This document shows, one piece after another, positions 8,550-18,278 of a stretch of 64,000 bases of DNA. The translations under genes and the position numbers were made by a program. Positions within the stretch are counted from its first letter, which is position 1; each line of letters starts with the position of its first letter. A model generated the notes under the pieces. That model did no database searches. It saw only the letters and a program-made list of their open reading frames with translations, and was not told the origin of the DNA. This DNA comes from Halobacteria archaeon HArc-gm2 (lineage in GTDB: Archaea; Halobacteriota; Halobacteria; Halobacteriales; Haloarculaceae): assembly GCA_025517465.1 (NCBI GenBank), contig JAOPKE010000005.1:1-64000 (forward strand), read 5' to 3'.

Positions 8550-11500
8550 TCAGGTGAGGATCGAGTCGAGGAGCTTCTGCTGGGCCTTCCGGAGGTGCTG
8601 GTGGAACGTCGGGGCGGTCACGTCGAGCGACTCGGCCACCTCCTCACCGGAGCTTTCGCGGGGCCAGTCGAAGAAGCCGGCGTGGAAACTCGCCTCCAGC
8701 GACGCGCGCTGGCGGTCGGTGAGTTCCTCGATCAGGGTCCGTTCGATCCGCTGGCGGGAGTCGGTGCGACTCACCTGCTGACGGGTCACCAGCGTCGCGT
8801 CCGCGTAGGTGTCCCGGACGTCGTCGACCATCCGCCGGACGTCGATGGTCGGTGGCAGGTGGACCCGGACGTGCATGGTGTCGCCCTCGACCCGCGCCTC
8901 GTCGACGTACCCGCCGCTGTCCGCGACCGCGGAGACCACCGGCGGCTCCGACAGCTTGAGCTCGAACCGGCTCTCCTCGCCACCGTCCGAGTCGTCGCCG
9001 AGGACGGTGAGCGCCTCCCAGTGGGAGAGTTCGTCGACGAGCGACTCCATCGAGTCCAGGGCCTCGCCCTCCGCGGTCCCGTACTGGAGGAAGGTGTCGT
9101 CGCCCACCGAGATTGTCTGGGTGACGGTGATCGTCCCCGACACGGAGCGGTCCGCCTCCGCGAGGACGTCGTCGATCTGGACGTCGATCTCGACGACGTC
9201 GTCGCTCATCAGCGCCTGCTTGCGCTCGATGCTGGCGATGGCGTGGCCGATGATCTCTCCGAGCTGGGCGATCACTTCCTCCTCTTCGTCGGCGAACGCG
9301 CCGACCCGGTCGGTGTAGACGCCGAGGACGCCGTACAGCGTGTCCTGGTGGACGATGGGGATGGCCGCACAGCTCCGGTAGCCGTACGCCTCGGCGACGT
9401 CGCGCCAGGGCTCGAACGTCGGGTCCGAGAGCGCGTCGTGGACGACCTGGACCTCCTTCGAGCGCGCCGCGCGGCCGGCCGGCCCCTGTCCCGCGGGGCG
9501 GTCACCGTCGACGCTGATCTCGGCGTCCGCGACGTATCCCTCGACGCCCGCTTCGACGCGTGGCGTCAGCGAGTCGGTCCGGGGGTCGACCTCGGCCGTC
9601 CACGCGAACTGGTAGGTGTCTGAGTCGGCGAGCCGGTCACACACCGTCTGTTCGATCTCTTCGCGCGTGGACTGGGCGACGAGCGCCTCGTTGATGTCGC
9701 GGACGACGCCGTTGAGGTTGTCGAGCGCGGCGAGGTGTTCGCGTTGCTCCTCAAGTTCGCGCTCGTTGTCGCGCCGGTCGACGGCCGCCGCGAGGATGTT
9801 GGCGACCGACTGGACGAACAGCGCGTCGTCCTCGGAGAACTCCCGACGGTCGGTGTCGTGGGTCGCGAGGACGCCCCAGGGACTCGCGCGCGAGCCGACG
9901 ACGGCGCTGATCCCGCTTTCGATGTCGCCCGCCACGAGGTTGCCGGGTCGCTCGAACCGGTCCTCCGCGGCCATGTCTTCGACGACGATCGGTTCGTCGG
10001 CCAGCAGCGTGTACCCCGCCTGCGACTGGCGACCGACGTCGACCGCGGCCGAGCCGACGCGCTCGGGCGCCATCGCGGCGCTGGCGCGCACCACCAGGTC
10101 CTCGGCCCTCCGGTCGAGGTCGAACACCTTGCAGTAGTCGCTGTCGAGCGTCTCCGTCACCAGGTCGACGGCCTCGTCGAACAGCCCGTCCAGATCCTCG
10201 GAGCCGAGCGCGCGCTGGCCCAGGTCCGCCACTACTTCTTGCTGGCGGGCCCTGGCCTCGAGTTCGCGTTCGCGTTCGACGCGCGTGTAGGCCGCCTCCG
10301 CGTTGGACGCGAGGATCTCGATGAGCCGGCGGGTTCGCTCGTCACACGCGTCTTCGTCCTGCCAGCCCACGGCCAGTACCCCGTGGTCACCCAGCGGGAC
10401 GAACAGCCCGGCGGTCATGTCGACCTCGTCGGGACTGGCCATGAGGTGGTCCGACTCGCGCACGTCCGCGTAGTAGTTCGCCTCGCCGTCGCAGTAGGTG
10501 TGGCCGACGATGCTCGAGTGGTCGACGGGGAACTCCGGGAGCGCCTCCCGCATGAAGTCGGTGTCGACGGACAGCTCGTCCAGTGTCAGCACGCCCGCCT
10601 CGCCGTCGTAGCGATAGACGACGACGCCGGGAAGGTCGATCACGGAGGTGGCGGCGTCGACCACGGTCCGGCTGACGTCGCTCTCGTCCTGCGAGCGGAT
10701 GAGCTCGCGTGAGGACTCGTGGAGCGCCTGGAGCGTGTCCTCGAACAGTTTTCGCTCGGTCGCGTCGCGCGTGTAGGTGACGATTCCGTCGACGGTGGGG
10801 TCCTCCAGCAGGTTCCGACCCTTGGCTTCGAGGACGACCCAGGAGCCGTCCGCGTGTTCGAACCGGAACTCGACCAGCGGGTTGTGGTCCGGGTCCTCGA
10901 CCAGTCCCGCGTACTCGTTCTGGATGGCCTCCCGGTCCTCGGGATGAATGTACTCGAAGACGTTCTCGCCAGCCAGATCCGCGGGGTCGTAGCCGAGGAC
11001 GTGCTTCGCCGACGGGGTGACGTACCCGAGGGTACCGTCGGGGTCGATGATCGCGTTGACGTCCTGTGACTCCTCGAACAGCGTCTCGTAGCGTTCGAGT
11101 TCCCGTTCGCGCTCCTTGCGCTCGGTGACGTCCTGGACGACGCCGTCGAAGTACACGTCGCCGTCCTCCTCGGTCCGCATCGCGGTCACCGAGATCCAGA
11201 TCGTCCGCCCCGCCAGGGTCTCCTGTTTCAGTTCGTAGTCCTCGACGACGCCCTCCGCCATCAGGCGCCGGCTGAACTCGGCGCGTCGCTCCGGGTCCGT
11301 ATAGAGGTCGCTGACCGGCGACCCGACGAGTTCGTCGACGGAGTCGGCGTCGAATATCGCCGCCAGTTCCGCGTTCCCCGCGACGAACTCCCCGTCCGGG
11401 CCGGGCGTGTTCCGGTAGACGCCGACGGGCACGTTCTCGACGATCCGTTCGTACCGTTCGAGTTCGTGCTCGCGCTCCTTGCGCTCGGTGACGTCGGTGA

Positions 11501-12497
11501 AGTACACCGAGAGGCCGGACTCGGACGGGTAGGCGTCGACCTCGAACCACGTCCCCAGGGGCGGGTAGTACTCCTCGAAGTGGATCTGTTCCTGGGTTTC
11601 CACGGCCTCGCGGAACGCCGCCTCGAACGCCGACCCGGCTGTCCCGTCGAACGCGTCCCAGATGCGCACGCCCAGCAGTTCGGATTCGGGCCGGCCGAGC
11701 ACGTCCGCCGCGTGGTCGGTGACGGCGGTGATGCGCCACTCGTCGTCCAGGCCGACGAACCCGTCCGACACCCGCTCGAAGACGTCGTTCAGTTCGCTCT
11801 CGAGTTCGTCGCGCCGGGTCTCCAGCCGCTCGTTTTTCTCCTCCAGTTGTCGCTCGTACTCGCGCCGGTCGGTCGTGTCGCGGGTGACCGTCGCGAACCC
11901 GCGGAGTTCGCCGTCGTCGTCCTGGATCGGGGTGATCGTGATCGACGCCCAGAACCGGGAGCCGTCGGCCCGGACGCGCCACCCCTCGTCCTCGGCCGAC
12001 CCCTCCTCGAGGGCGCGCGAGAGGTTCTCCGCCGGCACGCCTGCAGCCGCCTCCTCGTCCGTGTAGAACGTCGAGAAGTGCTCGCCGACGATCTCGGACT
12101 CCTCGTATCCCGTGATCCGTTCGGCGCCGGCGTTCCAGCTGATGACGTGACCGTCCGGGTCGAGCGTGACGATAGCGTACTCCTCGGTGGCCTCCACGAG
12201 GGACCGGAAGCGGCCGTTCTCGCTCTCCCCCTCGTCGTCCACCGCGTCCGTCACCCCGTCTACCGCGTCCGTTGCCCCGTCGCCGTCCGGTTCCCACCAG
12301 ACGCGTTCGGTCCCGCCGACGCGCTTTCGCGCCAGCGCTCCCTCCTCGACGAGTCCCTCCAGCCGCTCGCTGGCGGCCTGCTGCGAGCAGTCGAGGGCTT
12401 CTGCGACCTCGGCCGTCGTCAGCGGCTCGCCCCGTGCGTCGGTGGACCGAAAGACGGTCAGGGCCGATTCCCGCCCGTCCCGGTTCCTGCTGACCAT
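8550..12497 (-). CDS. wHTH-PAS(x4)-GAF(x3)-Bat-HTH_10 giant sensory regulator
   Basis: At 1315 residues this is among the largest proteins here. An N-terminal winged helix (about 1-75, LTTAEVAEALDCSQQAASERL) is followed by four PAS domains (about 92-215, 230-345, 350-470, 475-600), three GAF domains (about 605-745, 755-905, 920-1075), a Bat domain (about 1080-1245) and a C-terminal HTH_10 (about 1250-1312, LTDRQRASLEASFHAGFFDWPR). PAS repeats end in the usual DVTERKE-type linkers. Two DNA-binding domains at opposite ends are uncommon and could allow bridging of sites. No kinase domain is present, so it should act directly on transcription. A TATA box 25-33 bases before the ATG implies a leaderless mRNA. 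Confidence 0.88.
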   Translation of the reverse strand: MVSRNRDGRESALTVFRSTDARGEPLTTAEVAEALDCSQQAASERLEGLVEEGALARKRVGGTERVWWEPDGDGATDAVDGVTDAVDDEGESENGRFRSLVEATEEYAIVTLDPDGHVISWNAGAERITGYEESEIVGEHFSTFYTDEEAAAGVPAENLSRALEEGSAEDEGWRVRADGSRFWASITITPIQDDDGELRGFATVTRDTTDRREYERQLEEKNERLETRRDELESELNDVFERVSDGFVGLDDEWRITAVTDHAADVLGRPESELLGVRIWDAFDGTAGSAFEAAFREAVETQEQIHFEEYYPPLGTWFEVDAYPSESGLSVYFTDVTERKEREHELERYERIVENVPVGVYRNTPGPDGEFVAGNAELAAIFDADSVDELVGSPVSDLYTDPERRAEFSRRLMAEGVVEDYELKQETLAGRTIWISVTAMRTEEDGDVYFDGVVQDVTERKERERELERYETLFEESQDVNAIIDPDGTLGYVTPSAKHVLGYDPADLAGENVFEYIHPEDREAIQNEYAGLVEDPDHNPLVEFRFEHADGSWVVLEAKGRNLLEDPTVDGIVTYTRDATERKLFEDTLQALHESSRELIRSQDESDVSRTVVDAATSVIDLPGVVVYRYDGEAGVLTLDELSVDTDFMREALPEFPVDHSSIVGHTYCDGEANYYADVRESDHLMASPDEVDMTAGLFVPLGDHGVLAVGWQDEDACDERTRRLIEILASNAEAAYTRVERERELEARARQQEVVADLGQRALGSEDLDGLFDEAVDLVTETLDSDYCKVFDLDRRAEDLVVRASAAMAPERVGSAAVDVGRQSQAGYTLLADEPIVVEDMAAEDRFERPGNLVAGDIESGISAVVGSRASPWGVLATHDTDRREFSEDDALFVQSVANILAAAVDRRDNERELEEQREHLAALDNLNGVVRDINEALVAQSTREEIEQTVCDRLADSDTYQFAWTAEVDPRTDSLTPRVEAGVEGYVADAEISVDGDRPAGQGPAGRAARSKEVQVVHDALSDPTFEPWRDVAEAYGYRSCAAIPIVHQDTLYGVLGVYTDRVGAFADEEEEVIAQLGEIIGHAIASIERKQALMSDDVVEIDVQIDDVLAEADRSVSGTITVTQTISVGDDTFLQYGTAEGEALDSMESLVDELSHWEALTVLGDDSDGGEESRFELKLSEPPVVSAVADSGGYVDEARVEGDTMHVRVHLPPTIDVRRMVDDVRDTYADATLVTRQQVSRTDSRQRIERTLIEELTDRQRASLEASFHAGFFDWPRESSGEEVAESLDVTAPTFHQHLRKAQQKLLDSILT

Positions 12498-12521
12498 GTC
12501 CGAGTATGGGACAGGGCAGCC

Positions 12522-12530
12522 TTATTTAAA
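12522..12530 (-). promoter_or_regulatory. TATA box of the PAS/GAF/Bat regulator
   Basis: On the minus strand TTTAAATAA is centred about 29 bases before the ATG at 12497, in otherwise GC-rich DNA. The spacing predicts a transcript starting essentially at the start codon. Confidence 0.6.
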
Positions 12531-12531
12531 C

Positions 12532-13124
12532 TCTGTTAACGGTAACAAATCACTGCCATCACAGGTTGAGCGGTGTGTGGTCTGCTGTGACGTGGAGCAA
12601 CAATGGTGGCTCGTCTGGGGACAGACGGAACCGACTCGACGGCTGCCGTGGCCGTTTCCGGCGAGTACTTCCGAGGCGTTCGTAACAAAATCCGCGGTTT
12701 CGGTTCCCGTTTTCTGGCGATGCGGTCGGGGCCACGAGGGCCGTTCGAAATCGCCCCTCGATGGCACGGGTTGCCGTTCGATGTCTCGTGAACACGTCAG
12801 TCCGGATCGATGGAACACGACTGTGTCCTGACAACTGGGTCTGGCGGAACGTCGCGGCTGAAGACTGGTTCGTTGCCGTGTTCAAACTGACTCCTGGTCG
12901 TGAACGGCCACGACCGATGTCGTGCCCGTAGACGTCCACGAATACTGACTTGAAACTATTCAGACTCGCTAGTGTTCGGACAGGTCCGAGGTACTGGCCA
13001 CGCCTGGGCCGCGTTCTCGGCAAGTCGTCACGCCGGTCACCGGGGTGGGCAACGACCCCGGGACTGGCCGCGCCGCGTTTGCCGGTTCCGGTAGCATCAC
13101 CCCGGTTCTCACCCACCTACGGTC
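12532..13124. other. Divergent intergenic region without a credible gene
   Basis: Nearly 600 bp separate the divergent regulator and oxidoreductase genes. Frames present are Arg/Ser-rich and lack typical starts. GC content is lower than in the flanking genes, in keeping with regulatory or decayed DNA. No clear TATA box was found before 13125. Confidence 0.4.
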
Positions 13125-14222
13125 ATGACTGTACGGATCGTGCTCGTCGGCACGGGGAACCAGGGTGAGGCGTGGTGTCGGGACTTCTTGCCCCCGAACG
13201 GGGCCGACGACACCGTCGAAGTCGTCGCGGCGGTCGACGCGGACGAGGACGCCCTCGAACGGGGCAGAGCGTTGCTCGGCCTCTCGCCGGACCGGTGTTA
13301 CACGGACGCCCAGACCGCTGTGGCGGCTCACGAGGCCGACGCGCTAGCGCTGGTCGTCCCGCCCCACGTCCGCGAATCGCTGGTCGACCTGGCCGTCGAA
13401 CACGACCTCGACGTACTCTGCGAGAAACCCCTCGCCGACTCGCTGGAGACGGCGGCCCGCATCGTTCAGCGCGTCGAGGACGCCGGCCTGAAGCTGGGCG
13501 TCACGATGACCCAGCGCTACCGAGACGACGTGACCTCCCTTCGCCGACGGGTCCGCTCGGGCGAGTACGGCGACGTCGACGCCATCTACAGCCGCTACGC
13601 CGTCAACGCGCGCTCCTACGGCACCTGGAAGCCCGAGCGCCTCTACGACGTGGCGAACCACCCCATGCTCGTCGAGGGCGCCATCCACCACCTCGACCTG
13701 CTCGCCGACCTGGCCGGCGACCGCGTCGCGACCGTCTTCTGCAACGCCTGGAACCCGCCGTACTCGGAGTTCGCCGGCGACCCCAACGCCCACGTCCACC
13801 TGGTGATGGCGAACGGGACGAGCGTCAGCTACGAGGCGTCGAACACGAGCGCGGTGACGTTCAACGGCTGGGGCGACGAACACGTCCGCGTCGACTGCGC
13901 CGAGGCGACGCTGCTGCTGGACGGCCACGAACTGCGGTCGTTCCCCTACGACGCGGCCGAGGAGGACTTCCTCGGCAACACCCGCATCGAGGACGGCGAA
14001 CTGCTCGCGCTGGAGGAGGGCGAGAAGTGGGGCAACGCCTGGCTCGTCGAACGGTTCGCCGAGTGGTGCGAGGGGGGCGAGCCGATGGAGACCAACGCCC
14101 GCGACAACCTCCAGGCGATGGCCACCGTCTTCGCCGCCATCGAGAGCGACGACACCGGCGAGGCCGTCGACGTCCAGTCGATGCTCGCCGATGCCGAAGC
14201 GGCCGCGGCCGACGGTGAGTGA
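13125..14222 (+). CDS. Gfo/Idh/MocA-family NAD(P)-dependent oxidoreductase
   Basis: The 365-residue protein begins with a Rossmann fold (VRIVLVGTGNQGEAW, residues 3-17) and carries the family EKP motif (VLCEKPLADSLETA, near residue 102). The C-terminal half is the alpha/beta substrate domain, including a VEGAIHHLDLL segment with the catalytic-type His in the HHLD position. Such enzymes oxidise or reduce sugars, inositols or related polyols. The convergent neighbour is a ThuA-like protein, and these two families often occur together in carbohydrate loci, so a sugar-modifying role is likely, but the substrate is unknown. Confidence 0.85.
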   Translation: MTVRIVLVGTGNQGEAWCRDFLPPNGADDTVEVVAAVDADEDALERGRALLGLSPDRCYTDAQTAVAAHEADALALVVPPHVRESLVDLAVEHDLDVLCEKPLADSLETAARIVQRVEDAGLKLGVTMTQRYRDDVTSLRRRVRSGEYGDVDAIYSRYAVNARSYGTWKPERLYDVANHPMLVEGAIHHLDLLADLAGDRVATVFCNAWNPPYSEFAGDPNAHVHLVMANGTSVSYEASNTSAVTFNGWGDEHVRVDCAEATLLLDGHELRSFPYDAAEEDFLGNTRIEDGELLALEEGEKWGNAWLVERFAEWCEGGEPMETNARDNLQAMATVFAAIESDDTGEAVDVQSMLADAEAAAADGE

Positions 14223-14270
14223 GAGCGACCGTTCGGTCGCCCGTCGACGACGCGACTGCCAGCCCGCCCG

Positions 14271-15002
14271 TCAGTCGCCGTCGCCGATTCGCTCTCGCGG
14301 TTCCACGTTCTCCAGCGCCGGGAGTTCGCGCTCGCCGACGGGCGTCGCCCACTCGGCGGCGTTCGCGAGCACGCGCTGGACGTCGTCGTCGTGGTAGATC
14401 GGATGGGTCTCGTGGCCCGGCCGGAAGAAGAATATCTTGCCGCGCCCGCGCTGCCAGCAACAGCCCGAACGGAACACCTCGCCGCCCTCGAACCAGGAGG
14501 TGAACACGACCGAATCAGGCGTCGGGACGTCGAACGGTTCGCCGTACATCTCCGTCGGCTCCAGTTCGATGCACTCGTCGATGCCGTCGGCGATGGGATG
14601 GGTCGGTTCGGTCACCCACAGGCGCTCGCGTTCGTCGGCCTCGCGCCACTTCAGCGTCCCTGTCGTCCCCAGCAGCGAGCGGAACACCTTCGAGAGGACG
14701 GCCGAGTGGAGGGCGATCAGGCCCATCCCACCTCGCACGGCGTCGGCGACTCGCTCGGCAACGGCGTCCTCGACGTCGTCCTGTGCGACGTGGCTCCACC
14801 AGACGAGGACGTCGGTCCCCTCGAGGACGTCCTCGGTCAGGCCGTGCTCGGGCTCCTGGAGCGTCGCCGTCTCCGTCTCGAACCCGCGGTCGGCGAGCGC
14901 GTCGGCGATGGTTCCGTGGATGCCGTCGGGGTAGACGTCGGCGACGGCGTCGTCCTCCCGCTCGTGGACGTACTCGTTCCAGACGGTGACTGTAGGTGCC
15001 AT
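14271..15002 (-). CDS. ThuA-like domain protein (class I glutamine amidotransferase-like fold)
   Basis: The 243-residue protein matches the ThuA family: [13 protein letters not shown] at the start, [36 protein letters not shown], and [26 protein letters not shown] near the end. ThuA proteins adopt a flavodoxin/amidotransferase-like fold and are tied to trehalose and other disaccharide use in bacteria, with 3-keto-sugar chemistry suggested for some. It is convergent with the Gfo/Idh/MocA gene, leaving 48 bases between stops. The nucleophilic Cys of true amidotransferases is not present at the HSA position, as is normal for the family. Confidence 0.82.
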   Translation of the reverse strand: MAPTVTVWNEYVHEREDDAVADVYPDGIHGTIADALADRGFETETATLQEPEHGLTEDVLEGTDVLVWWSHVAQDDVEDAVAERVADAVRGGMGLIALHSAVLSKVFRSLLGTTGTLKWREADERERLWVTEPTHPIADGIDECIELEPTEMYGEPFDVPTPDSVVFTSWFEGGEVFRSGCCWQRGRGKIFFFRPGHETHPIYHDDDVQRVLANAAEWATPVGERELPALENVEPRERIGDGD

Positions 15003-15119
15003 ACCGGAGGGTGGACGCTCTCACCAAAACGGGTTCCCGTAGCGGCAACGGAGGACGGCGCGGTGCGAGCGGGGACCGCTGGCGACGGTGGTCGCTGGCA
15101 CCCGGCGCCGGCCGGACCG

Positions 15120-15476
15120 TTACTCCAGTTCGTAGCTCCCCTTGGAGTCCCAGATTTCGGCCATCAGGTCGGCGAAGGCGGCCGTCCGGACGGGGTAGCC
15201 GTCGGGGTTCTCCCGGTCGATGGGCTCGGCAGCCATCTTCTCGACGAACGTCTCGTTGTAGTCCAGGTCGTCGATGGTCTCGCGGACGTCGAACGTGATC
15301 GTCCCGTCGTCGTCGGTCTGGAGCCAGCCCGCTGCCTGGGCCTCCTCGTCGTACTCCAGGGTGTAGGTCGCCCCCAGCATCTCGCAGACGTCGTCCATCG
15401 ACCCGATCTCCAGGTCACCCTCACCGGCCTCGATGTAGAGGGTCCCGTCGTCGATGCGCGTGTCGTAGCGTTGCAT
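15120..15476 (-). CDS. Conserved-looking acidic hypothetical protein
   Basis: An ATG at 15476 gives a 118-residue, strongly acidic soluble protein (MQRYDTRIDDGTLYIEAGEG...). It has an alternating strand/helix pattern, no Cys clusters and no membrane segment. Third-position GC and acidity match the surrounding true genes, which is the main support. I do not recognise a family. It lies 77 bases downstream of the SMC-like ATPase gene on the same strand and could be its last operon member, or it could be read with the ThuA gene that follows at 118 bases. Confidence 0.65.
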   Translation of the reverse strand: MQRYDTRIDDGTLYIEAGEGDLEIGSMDDVCEMLGATYTLEYDEEAQAAGWLQTDDDGTITFDVRETIDDLDYNETFVEKMAAEPIDRENPDGYPVRTAAFADLMAEIWDSKGSYELE

Positions 15477-15553
15477 ACGTGGTGTGGGGGATCGATCGAG
15501 TAAGGGACTGTCGATTACGTTCGATGAGCGAATGCGAGGGACGACCGACTCTC

Positions 15554-17497
15554 TCAGATGTCCGTGATCCGGGTGTACTCGTCGTCGAGCGCCTGGGCGT
15601 CCTCGGGGAGGAGCGCGACGACGAGGTAGGAGGCGTACTCCGAGAGGTAGTCGACCAGCGCGGCGATGCGGTCGGAGTCGATGGCCTCCAGCGAGTCCAG
15701 CAGCATGAAGGGGACCTCCTCGTGGACGTCGTGGACCAGGTAGCCCGCGAGCGCGAAGACGAGGCCGGTCACCTCCCGTTCGGACTCCGAGAGGTGCGCG
15801 ACCGTGTCCTCGTAAGCCGCGCCGCTCTCGGTGCTCCGGACGACGTGGAGTTCGAACACCGTCGTCGTCACCTTCTCGCGGCCCTGGCGGACGGTCTGTT
15901 CGAGCCGTTCGATCCAGATGCGCTCGAGGTTGTCGTAGCCGAGCACGTCGAGGATCGCCTCCATGTGGGTGTTGAACTGCTCGACGGCGTCGGCCTCGAT
16001 CTGGTCGATCCGGGTGCGACACTCCTCGAGTTCGTCGAGCAGCCCTTCCCGCTCCTGACGCAACTCGTCCTCGCGGGCGATGGCCTCCTCGATGGACTCG
16101 ATCTCCCCGGAGACGTCCTCGAGGTCGGACTCCAGGCGGCCGAGTTCGAACTCGAGCTGGTTGGCCTCCTTGTGGAGGTCGAGCACCTCGCTGAAGTCGT
16201 CGGATTCGAGCTTCTCGACCTCGGTTTCGAGCGACTCGACGTCGTCTGTCAGCGCCGACTTCTCCGTCCGGAGTTCGTCGAGGCGGTCCCGACGGCTCTC
16301 GATCTCCGAGTCGACGTCGTCGAGCCGGCGTTCGAGGGTCGTCCGCTGCTCTTGCTGTCGTTCGGCCTCGCGCTGTTCTGACTGCAGTTCCTCGAGGCGG
16401 TCCTCGATGTCGCTCGTCTCGCCGAGTTTCGTCTCGCGCAGCGACCGCAGGGATTCGAGCGTCGAGTCGATCTGGTCGGCCGTCACCTCGGAGCCGCAGG
16501 TCCAGCAGACGACCTCGTCGTCCTCGACCAGCCTGGCGGTGACGTCGGAGTCCCCGTCCTCGACCAGTTCGTCGAGGACGCCCTCGCCCTCGTCGTCGAG
16601 CATCTCCTCGTTGAACTGGATCGCGCTCTGGAGGTCCTGTATCTCCCGCTCGACGGTCTGTTTTTGCTTCCGGAGGCGGTCGATCTCCGCGTCCAGGTCC
16701 GCGTGGTCGCCCATCGGCGCCTCGGGGAGGTCGGCCAGTTCCGCCTCCAGGTCGTTGCGCTCCTGTTTCAGCGACGTGATGCTGTCGTCGGTAGACTCGA
16801 TCTCGTAGCGGACCTGTTCGAGGTCGCTGCGGGTGTCCCGTAGCTCGTCGAGTTTCTCCTCGAACTGGGCCTTCTCGTTGCGGGTCTCCTCGATGCTGGC
16901 GCTGGAGGCTTCGATCTCTTCCTCCTTGGCCTCCAGTTCGTCGCGCTTCTGGGCGATGTCGTCTCGCAACGCGGTGCGGCGCTGTTCGAGCGTCGGCAGT
17001 TCCTGCTTGAGCGAGCCGATCTCCGCGAGGTCGTCGTTTATCGTCTCCTTTTCGTCCTCGAGGCGGCGGATCTCCTCGCGGATGGCGTCGATGTCCACCG
17101 GGCGCATGATGATCTCCCGGAGGTCCTCGGCCCTGGCGACGGCCCGGCGCGCCTCGTTCGCCTCGAGGAGGAAGGCGAACAGATCCGCGACGGTGGCGTC
17201 GTCGAGGTAGCCGTTCCCGGAGAAGGAGACGTGGCCGTTGGTCCGCTGCAGGCTGCGCTCGTACGTCTCTTCGCCGAGGTCGAGCTGCACGTCTCCGGTG
17301 TCGGCGTCGCCCTTGAGCGACGCTTCCGTACTGCCGAGCGCCGCCTGTATCGCCTGGAGAAACGACGTCCTGTTCGTGGCGTTCTTCCCCGCGAGCACCG
17401 TCACGCCTGGCGGAACGTCGACCGAGGTCTCGTCGATCCCCCCGATCTTCTCGACCTGGAACCGGGCGAGCTGGTCAGCGTGCTGTGTCGTCGTCAT
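15554..17497 (-). CDS. Archaea-specific SMC-related ATPase (Sph/Rad50-like)
   Basis: The 647-residue protein has an N-terminal ATPase half with the family's unusual P-loop (AGKNATNRTS, residues 36-45, instead of GxxGxGKS), a long coiled coil from about 140 to 300, a CWTC zinc-hook-like turn (Cys331, Cys334), a second coiled coil to about 510, and a C-terminal half with signature LSESE and a Walker B segment FMLLDSLEAID. The Walker B Glu is Ser here. Half-SMC proteins of this kind pair with RdfA; in Haloferax volcanii the sph3-rdfA pair affects rod/disk cell shape. The start at 17497 follows an AT-rich TATA-like stretch about 30 bases upstream. Its partner gene lies directly upstream. Confidence 0.85.
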   Translation of the reverse strand: MTTTQHADQLARFQVEKIGGIDETSVDVPPGVTVLAGKNATNRTSFLQAIQAALGSTEASLKGDADTGDVQLDLGEETYERSLQRTNGHVSFSGNGYLDDATVADLFAFLLEANEARRAVARAEDLREIIMRPVDIDAIREEIRRLEDEKETINDDLAEIGSLKQELPTLEQRRTALRDDIAQKRDELEAKEEEIEASSASIEETRNEKAQFEEKLDELRDTRSDLEQVRYEIESTDDSITSLKQERNDLEAELADLPEAPMGDHADLDAEIDRLRKQKQTVEREIQDLQSAIQFNEEMLDDEGEGVLDELVEDGDSDVTARLVEDDEVVCWTCGSEVTADQIDSTLESLRSLRETKLGETSDIEDRLEELQSEQREAERQQEQRTTLERRLDDVDSEIESRRDRLDELRTEKSALTDDVESLETEVEKLESDDFSEVLDLHKEANQLEFELGRLESDLEDVSGEIESIEEAIAREDELRQEREGLLDELEECRTRIDQIEADAVEQFNTHMEAILDVLGYDNLERIWIERLEQTVRQGREKVTTTVFELHVVRSTESGAAYEDTVAHLSESEREVTGLVFALAGYLVHDVHEEVPFMLLDSLEAIDSDRIAALVDYLSEYASYLVVALLPEDAQALDDEYTRITDI

Positions 17498-17624
17498 TGA
17501 TAGTCGGGTAGGTACGTCTATCTCTAATAAGTATTCATCTTTCTGTCCGTCTGGGACGCGCCCACCGACCCCGGTTCGAAGCCGTGACCGCCGGACGCAC
17601 GGACTCTCTTCCCGTCGAGAGCGC

Positions 17625-18278
17625 TCAGTCCTCGGCCTGCGCCGTCTCGACGTCGTCGTCGCAGTCACAGCCGCCGCGTTCGAGCAACTCGGCGACGGTG
17701 TACTGCGAGCCACACTTCTCACAGAGCACGTCGACGGTGACGAACAGTCGGAACTCGTCGAGCGTGATCCGGTCTGTCTCCCGTAGCTGGTTCAGATTCG
17801 TCTCGCAGACCGAGGAGAGGCGCGAACTCAGTCGCTCGATGCTGTCGGCGGTGCGCTCCAGTCGGTCCTCGTCGCTGGCCCCCTCGTACTCGGCCCCGCG
17901 CTCGTTCTGGAGGTACGACCGGATGGCCTGATAGGTGACGAAGTCGCGTTCGAGCTGCTCGACGTCGATGCCGTTGCGTTCGAGCCGGCTGCGGGCCTCC
18001 GTCCGGGTCCCCGACGTGACGTCCTCGGCGGTCAACAGCCGGAAGATGTTGTCGACTTCCCCGTCCAGCGTGGACATGCCGGCGTCGCTCATCGCCGCCG
18101 CCAGCAGCCGCCGGTTGAACTCTTCGGCGAGGTCGCGGAGACTCTTTCGCTCCGTGCCGTCGTCGGTCCAGGCCGCCTCCAGTTCCCCGCCGTACTCCGG
18201 TCCCAGGTCGTAGCCCTCGATCAGTCGGCCCACCTTCGTCTGCGTGGCCCCGCCGGTGCTTCCGTTACCCGATGCCAT
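17625..18278 (-). CDS. rdfA: RdfA-family (rod-determining factor) protein
   Basis: The 217-residue protein carries the RdfA pattern: TKVGRLIEGYDLGPEYGGELEAAW fragments near residues 14-37, then SLRDLAEEFNRRLLAAAM and a helical core. The C-terminus has a small Cys cluster, CEKC then CDC (about 187-207), likely a zinc ribbon. RdfA is a haloarchaeal protein linked to cell-shape control and is usually coded next to an SMC-like ATPase, as here (127 bases upstream of it on the same strand). It has no membrane segment. Whether this pair is the functional equivalent of the Haloferax one or a paralogue with another job cannot be told, since haloarchaea often carry several. Confidence 0.78.
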   Translation of the reverse strand: MASGNGSTGGATQTKVGRLIEGYDLGPEYGGELEAAWTDDGTERKSLRDLAEEFNRRLLAAAMSDAGMSTLDGEVDNIFRLLTAEDVTSGTRTEARSRLERNGIDVEQLERDFVTYQAIRSYLQNERGAEYEGASDEDRLERTADSIERLSSRLSSVCETNLNQLRETDRITLDEFRLFVTVDVLCEKCGSQYTVAELLERGGCDCDDDVETAQAED

